From Paraburkholderia sp. SOS3 (lineage in GTDB: Bacteria > Pseudomonadota > Gammaproteobacteria > Burkholderiales > Burkholderiaceae), in the NCBI RefSeq assembly GCF_001922345.1, contig NZ_CP018812.1, positions 1 through 64,000 of the forward strand: a stretch of 64,000 nucleotides of DNA. The letters run 5' to 3'. Made by a program: the position numbers and the translations under genes. Under the pieces are notes generated by a model. The model had not been told where the DNA came from. It saw nothing but the letters and a program-made list of their open reading frames with translations, and did no database searches. Numbering within the stretch: position 1 is the stretch's first letter; each line of letters opens with the position of its first letter. Positions 59,946 to 64,000 of this stretch are shown one piece after another.

Positions 59946-61541
59946 TCAGATTTCGCGCTTGAGCATGCCGGCGAGTTTCAATGCCAGCGCGGCCACCGTC
60001 AGCGTGCAGTTGACGGAACCTGCGCTCGGCATCACGGCGCTGCCGGCGACAAACAGATTCGGATGATCGTGCGTGCGGCAATCCGCATCGACAACGGAGT
60101 CGGCAGCGTCGCTGCCCATGATCGTCGTGCCCATGATGTGATGGTTCGGTGCAAAGGTTTCGTCGAATGCGATCTCGGTGCCGCCGAAAAGCGCGGCGAT
60201 GCGCGCGTACTGTTCGTGCGTGTGCGCCGCGCTTTTCCTCACGTAGTCGCCAATCGAATAGCGGATTTCAGGGTGCGCGATGCCGAGCGCGTCCCTGTGT
60301 TCGGCCGACGGCACGATCCGGTTTTGCGGATCGGGCAAAGGCTCGTGGAAGCTGTTGATCGTCACGAGCCGCGCCGCGCGGTTGCGAATCTGCCGGTCGA
60401 TCTCCGCGCCCGTCAGGCCGCCGGCCAGCAGTGCCGACGTGACCGCGAGCGTCGGCGTGGCATTCGACACATGCAGCTTCTTCGCCGCAAAGTCGCTGCG
60501 AAACGGGCCATCGCGGAAGTCCACGACCGACGTCATTTCCATCGGCCCGCGCCCCGGCCACAGCGATTCGTTCGCAAGAAAACTGACGCCGGTGCCCGGG
60601 TGGTCCATCAGGTTGCGGCCGACCTGATCCGAGCGATTGCCGATGCCGCGCGCAAACGCATCGGACGTCGACATCAGCATCAGCTTCGGCGTTTCGATGC
60701 CGTTCGCCGCGAGCACGAACAGCTTGCCGGTGACGCGCGTGCTGTTGCCGTGCGGATTCTTGTAGTGGACCGCCGTGACGAGACCCCTGCTGTCGGCCTC
60801 GATACGATAGACGACCGCTTGCGCGCGCAGCACGGCGCCCGCCTGCTCCGCCTTCGCGACATGCACGATGCCGTTGTACATCGCGCCGATCGGACAGATC
60901 GGCATGCAGTTGTTGTTGCCGCAGCAGGTCGGCCGGCTGTCGTACGGACGGCTGTTGCGCGCCACGGGCTCGGTCACGACCCGAAAGCCGCTTGCGTTGA
61001 GCACGTCGGCGAAGCGCTGGTCCATATACGACAGCGGCAGCGCGCGCATCGGGTACGGCGTCGAGCGCGGCGAGCCGAGATCGATCGATGCGTCCGGGCC
61101 CGAAACGCCGAGCGCGGCTTCCGCCGCACCGTACCAGGGCTCGAGCGTTTCGTACGGATACGGCCAGTCGCGCCCGACGCCATAACGCGTCTTCAACTCG
61201 AAGTCCTGCGGCAACAGGCGCCATGCGGCGGCCGCCCAATGCCAGGTCGTGCCGCCGACCACGCGCAGGTACTGCGCGCGATACGGATACTCGCCCTTCT
61301 GCACGAGATAATCGTTCGCCGGCGAGTACTGCGGATGCGGCGCATACGGTGCGGCCGGATACGGCGATGCGTAGTCGGCTTTCGCGGGCGAGTTGCGGAA
61401 GTTCTCGACGATCTGCCAGCGCGGCAGGCGCGGCCCCGCCTCGAGCATCAGCACCGATGCGCCGGCTAGCGCTAGCTGATGCGCAACGAGGCTGCCCGCA
61501 ACGCCCGACCCGACGACCACGATATCGGCCGACTCACGCAT
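59946..61541 (-). CDS. GMC oxidoreductase, catalytic subunit of FAD glucose dehydrogenase (alpha)
   Basis: A 531-residue GMC flavoprotein. The Rossmann site is ADIVVVGSGVAGSLVAHQLA. The C-terminal active-site part has NHHIMGTTIMGSDAADSVVD and GSVNCTLTVAALALKLAG. Around residue 206 it has CCGNNNCMPICPIG, the same Cys spacing (C206, C207, C212, C216) as the 3Fe-4S cluster of B. cepacia FAD glucose dehydrogenase. It oxidises sugars or related alcohols; the exact substrate (glucose, gluconate or sorbitol) cannot be told. It overlaps the gamma gene by 8 bases. Confidence 0.9.
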   Translation of the reverse strand: MRESADIVVVGSGVAGSLVAHQLALAGASVLMLEAGPRLPRWQIVENFRNSPAKADYASPYPAAPYAPHPQYSPANDYLVQKGEYPYRAQYLRVVGGTTWHWAAAAWRLLPQDFELKTRYGVGRDWPYPYETLEPWYGAAEAALGVSGPDASIDLGSPRSTPYPMRALPLSYMDQRFADVLNASGFRVVTEPVARNSRPYDSRPTCCGNNNCMPICPIGAMYNGIVHVAKAEQAGAVLRAQAVVYRIEADSRGLVTAVHYKNPHGNSTRVTGKLFVLAANGIETPKLMLMSTSDAFARGIGNRSDQVGRNLMDHPGTGVSFLANESLWPGRGPMEMTSVVDFRDGPFRSDFAAKKLHVSNATPTLAVTSALLAGGLTGAEIDRQIRNRAARLVTINSFHEPLPDPQNRIVPSAEHRDALGIAHPEIRYSIGDYVRKSAAHTHEQYARIAALFGGTEIAFDETFAPNHHIMGTTIMGSDAADSVVDADCRTHDHPNLFVAGSAVMPSAGSVNCTLTVAALALKLAGMLKREI

Positions 61542-62226
61542 TCGTCGGTTTCTGCGACCAGTAAAACGGAACGTCGCGGCAATAGGACGGCACGGTTAGC
61601 ACGTCGTTGATGGGGTCGAACATCAGTGCGCTTTCATAGGCGATGACCTGCACGTTCGGCATCTCGCCGACGAGGCCGAGATACCACGCTCGCACGATCG
61701 CCGCGACCGTATTCGCGAGCGCCGGCGAGTCTGTCTGGAGCGCCGCGATCACCGTATCGGACGGCACGCCGCCGTGCGCGTGCAGCCATGTGTTGAGCGT
61801 CGCGACATTCTGCATGAACTGGCTGTCCGCTTTCGACAATGCGTCGTATGCGCGCTTCGCGAGCACCGCGTTGAAGCTGCTATGGCCCGTCAGCTTCTGC
61901 GACAGCGCAAGAAAAGCGTCGAGACCGCCGCCGCTGGGCGGCTGCGTGCCAGCGTGCGGGCCGGCGATGCGGGCCGCGGCAGTCGATGCGGTGTCCGCGG
62001 CGCCGAGCGCAGCGCGCGGCGAACCGGCATTCGAAGCGCCAACCGAGGCGCCAACCGAAGCGCCAACCGAGGCGGCCGTTGCGGCGAAGCCGGCGGTCGA
62101 TCCCGCGGCAAGCGCGGCGGCCGACGCGCATACGCGGGCAAGCCATGCGCGGCGGCTTTCGGAGCGCGCCGCACGCGTCTCTCGCGACGGCCGCGTGCGC
62201 GCGCGCCGCGTGTCTGCTTTTGTCAT
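61534..62226 (-). CDS. Tat-exported small subunit of FAD glucose dehydrogenase (gamma)
   Basis: A 230-residue protein of the gluconate 2-dehydrogenase subunit 3 family. A Tat-like leader (SRRAWLARVCASAAALAAGS) allows export of the folded complex, with the alpha subunit carried along. The C-terminal domain (DAFLALSQKLTGHSSFNAVL, then ALMFDPINDVLTVPSYCRD) is typical. A VGASVGASVGAS repeat lies just after the leader. ATG 62226 is chosen; the upstream frame has no signal. It is the first gene in the gamma-alpha-beta order seen in B. cepacia. Confidence 0.85.
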   Translation of the reverse strand: MTKADTRRARTRPSRETRAARSESRRAWLARVCASAAALAAGSTAGFAATAASVGASVGASVGASNAGSPRAALGAADTASTAAARIAGPHAGTQPPSGGGLDAFLALSQKLTGHSSFNAVLAKRAYDALSKADSQFMQNVATLNTWLHAHGGVPSDTVIAALQTDSPALANTVAAIVRAWYLGLVGEMPNVQVIAYESALMFDPINDVLTVPSYCRDVPFYWSQKPTNA

Positions 62227-62562
62227 AGGGGCTCCAGATCGTGTTCGTATTCGGCCGCGTCGCGCGGCGCACAACCGCACGATTCGAGTCGGTTCAATTC
62301 GCGCACGATGGGCCGTCTGCCCCATTCGCCCAAGCGTGGTCTTCGGTGCCGCTCGAAGCGGTCGTCTCGTGTCGCCGTATCGCCGCGACTCCGGCAAGAC
62401 GGCTTCCGCTGAAAGGCTCCCGCAAGCGGATTGCGTAAAACTGTGTCGCGAAATATAACGTCCACGCGGCCGTTCGACAACGAGCCTATGCGCATTGCAG
62501 TTCGCCGTGGTTCGCAACAACCCGCACGACAATTACATAACCCGCCTGTTTCAGCGAAGCCT
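62227..62562. other. 336-bp divergent region between GDH gamma and DUF1345 genes
   Basis: A G+C-rich intergenic region that should contain both promoters. A long plus-strand frame overlaps it but shows no family resemblance. No clear operator, RNA gene or terminator was seen. Confidence 0.4.
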
Positions 62563-63234
62563 ATGATCAACATCTATCCACAAGTCCTCCGCAACCGGCC
62601 GCGCATGGTGATTGGCGCGGTGGCCGGCGCGCTGATTGCGCTGCTGCTGTTGCCGCCGGCAGTCCGGCCGACGGCGCGCGCGTTGATCGGCTGGGACGCG
62701 GCCGTCTGGATCTACCTCGCGCTGATCTGGTTTCATATGGCCCGCGCCGGTCACGACGACGTGCGCGAACTCGCCGTGCGCGAAGACGAAAACGCCGGCA
62801 TGGTGCTGTTCATCGTTTGCATCGCGACGGTCGCAAGCATCGCGGCGATCGTGCTCGAACTCGCCACCGCGAAGGGCAGCGGCGGCCAGAACGTGGCGCC
62901 CGGCTTGTCGCATTACGTGCTCACCGCGCTCACGTTGATCGGCGCGTGGTTCCTGATACCGACCATCTTCACGCTGCACTACGCGCGTCTTTACTTCAGC
63001 GGGACGACGAAGGAAACCGCATTGCTGTTTCCCGATCACAAGCTCGATCCGAACTATTGGGACTTTCTGTATTACTCGTTCACGATCGCGGTCGCGTCGC
63101 AGACCTCCGACGTCGTGCTGAGATCGCGGCCGATCCGCCGCGCGACGCTCGCGCAGTCGGTTCTCTCGTTCTATTTCAACGTCGCGGTGCTCGGTCTGTG
63201 CATCAATATGGCGGCAGGGCTGCTCGGCTCATGA
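62563..63234 (+). CDS. DUF1345 family membrane protein
   Basis: A 223-residue membrane protein with four or five hydrophobic segments ([68 protein letters not shown]). The conserved DUF1345 parts are [20 protein letters not shown] and [20 protein letters not shown]. The function is unknown. ATG 62563 ([13 protein letters not shown]) is the natural start; the upstream frame is open but not conserved. Confidence 0.85.
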   Translation: MINIYPQVLRNRPRMVIGAVAGALIALLLLPPAVRPTARALIGWDAAVWIYLALIWFHMARAGHDDVRELAVREDENAGMVLFIVCIATVASIAAIVLELATAKGSGGQNVAPGLSHYVLTALTLIGAWFLIPTIFTLHYARLYFSGTTKETALLFPDHKLDPNYWDFLYYSFTIAVASQTSDVVLRSRPIRRATLAQSVLSFYFNVAVLGLCINMAAGLLGS

Positions 63235-63879
63235 TCGCCTGATCCCGCCCGGCCTCGCTCGCCGGGGTCGCGGTTCGCTCTGCAGGCGCGCCACGCCGCA
63301 TCGGACAGCCGGCATGTAAGGTCAGCCGCCCGTTTCTCCGATTTACACGCGGCGCGCGCCCGCATGGCTGTCCTCGCCCAGCGGCGCCTGTCTGCGCGGC
63401 TTCGCGGCTTGCCCCGCCCCACCGCGCCTGCGCTCGCTGCGGCGCGCTGCGTCACGCCGCAGCGCACAACACGCGCCTGATTGGCATAACGCTTGCTCCC
63501 CATTGGCCTGCCTTTGTCATACGGTTTCCAACGATCGGAACGCTTCACACCGGATGCATGGTGAACCAACCTCGCCCATGGAAATGCCGCACCGCGCTCC
63601 GCTGCAAGCGGCGTTGCGAACCGGTGAGGCGGCCTTGCGCTCGATGCACTAAATTGTGACGAGTGGCCGGAATGGTCGGCGGGGCGAAACCCGGACCTGA
63701 CTCGGACGAGACCGTGTGACATAAGGAACAGGTAGCGGGACAAGACACTACACGCCATGCCAGGCGCAGGCGCCGTCGCACGAGCACCGCGCGGCATCCG
63801 GCTCTGACAGCCCAATGAGCGGCCGTGATCGCACAATCGGTGCATCCACGCCGCGGCAGGACGAATCTGGAAACGATCG
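63235..63879 (+). other. 645-bp intergenic region with sigma54-type promoter match
   Basis: No convincing gene was found here on either strand. It has one striking site, the -24/-12 element at 63482-63497, and no clear terminator after the DUF1345 gene. The stretch next to the last gene (63700-63879) is fairly A/T-richer and may hold its leader. Confidence 0.5.
63482..63497 (+). promoter_or_regulatory. sigma54 (-24/-12) promoter match
   Basis: TGGCATAACGCTTGCT matches TGGCAC-N5-TTGCW closely, with GG and GC exactly 10 bases apart. It is oriented toward the partial maltosyltransferase gene, whose ATG is 383 bases away. An upstream activator site is not visible to me. Confidence 0.5.
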
Positions 63880-64000
63880 ATGCAAGCTCCCCATGCGTAT
63901 GCGCCGCGGATCTACTTTATTCATTCCCTGCTCGCCGGCCCGCTCGAAGCGTGGCCCGCTCAGTTCGAGCATGCGGCGTCGCTCGGCTTCGATCATGTCC
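63880..64000 (+). CDS. alpha-amylase/GlgE-type maltosyltransferase, N-terminal start (3' end outside window)
   Basis: The first 40 codons read MQAPHAYAPRIYFIHSLLAG, then PLEAWPAQFEHAASLGFDHV. This resembles the N-terminal strand and helix of the long alpha-amylase/maltosyltransferase proteins of Burkholderia, which use maltose 1-phosphate to extend alpha-glucans (GlgE route). The gene runs off the window. The call rests on the PRIYFIHSLLAGPLEAWP-like motif only. Confidence 0.6.
   Translation, partial: MQAPHAYAPRIYFIHSLLAGPLEAWPAQFEHAASLGFDHV

Noticed and set aside
63235-63845. 224-codon minus-strand frame in the last gap
   Set aside because: Composition is Arg/Ala/Ser-rich with no recognisable motif and no ribosome site.

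Overview
The window is a G+C-rich stretch of a Burkholderiaceae chromosome, most like Paraburkholderia/Burkholderia. Several genes point there: an rpsU-yqeY-dnaG-rpoD block, a DUF3563 microprotein, a BPSS1780-type membrane protein, a gamma-alpha-beta FAD glucose dehydrogenase and a GlgE-type start at the right edge. It splits into a prophage part (1 to about 19,590) and a core or near-core chromosomal part (19,590-64,000).

Prophage (1-19,590). This is the right-hand part of a contractile-tail (myovirus, Mu-like tail order) prophage; head genes, integrase and repressor lie left of the window. Order: tail sheath (partial), tail tube, tail assembly chaperone with a candidate frameshift extension, gp10-like morphogenesis protein, tape measure, LysM baseplate protein, hub, spike V, gp25-like wedge, J, tail protein I, glycine-rich tail fibre and a fibre accessory protein. 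Cargo and lysis genes follow: a radical SAM protein with SPASM-like cysteines, a minus-strand HTH plus outer-membrane beta-barrel pair, a coiled-coil membrane protein, a GH24 lysozyme, an HNH-like protein, a small holin-like protein, a lipoprotein and a GHSLGG lipase. A small minus-strand gene sits behind a near-perfect LexA box, and two fibre-like paralogues share their N-termini. The prophage abuts the 3' end of a tRNA (anticodon CAT) that is the probable integration site. Between 1.1 and 5.05 kb eleven apparent single-base indels break the tail genes; almost all fall in short homopolymers, which suggests a local consensus-quality problem.

Chromosome. 19.7-25.3 kb is the macromolecular synthesis operon (rpsU, yqeY, dnaG, rpoD), with internal terminators and a rpoD promoter of extended -10 type. 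After a BaiN/HI0933-type flavoprotein and tsaD comes the minus-strand xseB-ispA-dxs-folE2 group. From 32 to 46 kb lie an orphan Rieske oxygenase, a sulfurtransferase, a Tat-exported dienelactone hydrolase, an Ndh-like dehydrogenase, polA, a LOG-family protein, LysR with a split ChrA pair, AMP nucleosidase, a DUF2782 protein and thrB.

From 46 to 64 kb: a BPSS1780-type membrane protein, an OhrR-like MarR regulator, photolyase, DUF3563 protein, PHB-depolymerase-family esterase, PAP2 phosphatase, ModE, a CYTH/CHAD protein with a hexamer repeat, an SDR behind an FNR/FixK-like palindrome, a Xre/RES toxin-antitoxin pair, a metallophosphatase, the FAD glucose dehydrogenase operon, a DUF1345 protein, a 645-bp gap with a sigma54-type promoter match, and the start of an alpha-amylase/maltosyltransferase.

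No rRNA, CRISPR array, insertion sequence or integrase was seen. The strongest leads for unusual biology are the prophage cargo (radical SAM gene with a hairpin over its ribosome binding site, coupled HTH/OMP pair, SOS-boxed small gene, twin fibre genes next to the tRNA) and the long-variable-arm CAT tRNA. None can be called a new system from sequence alone.
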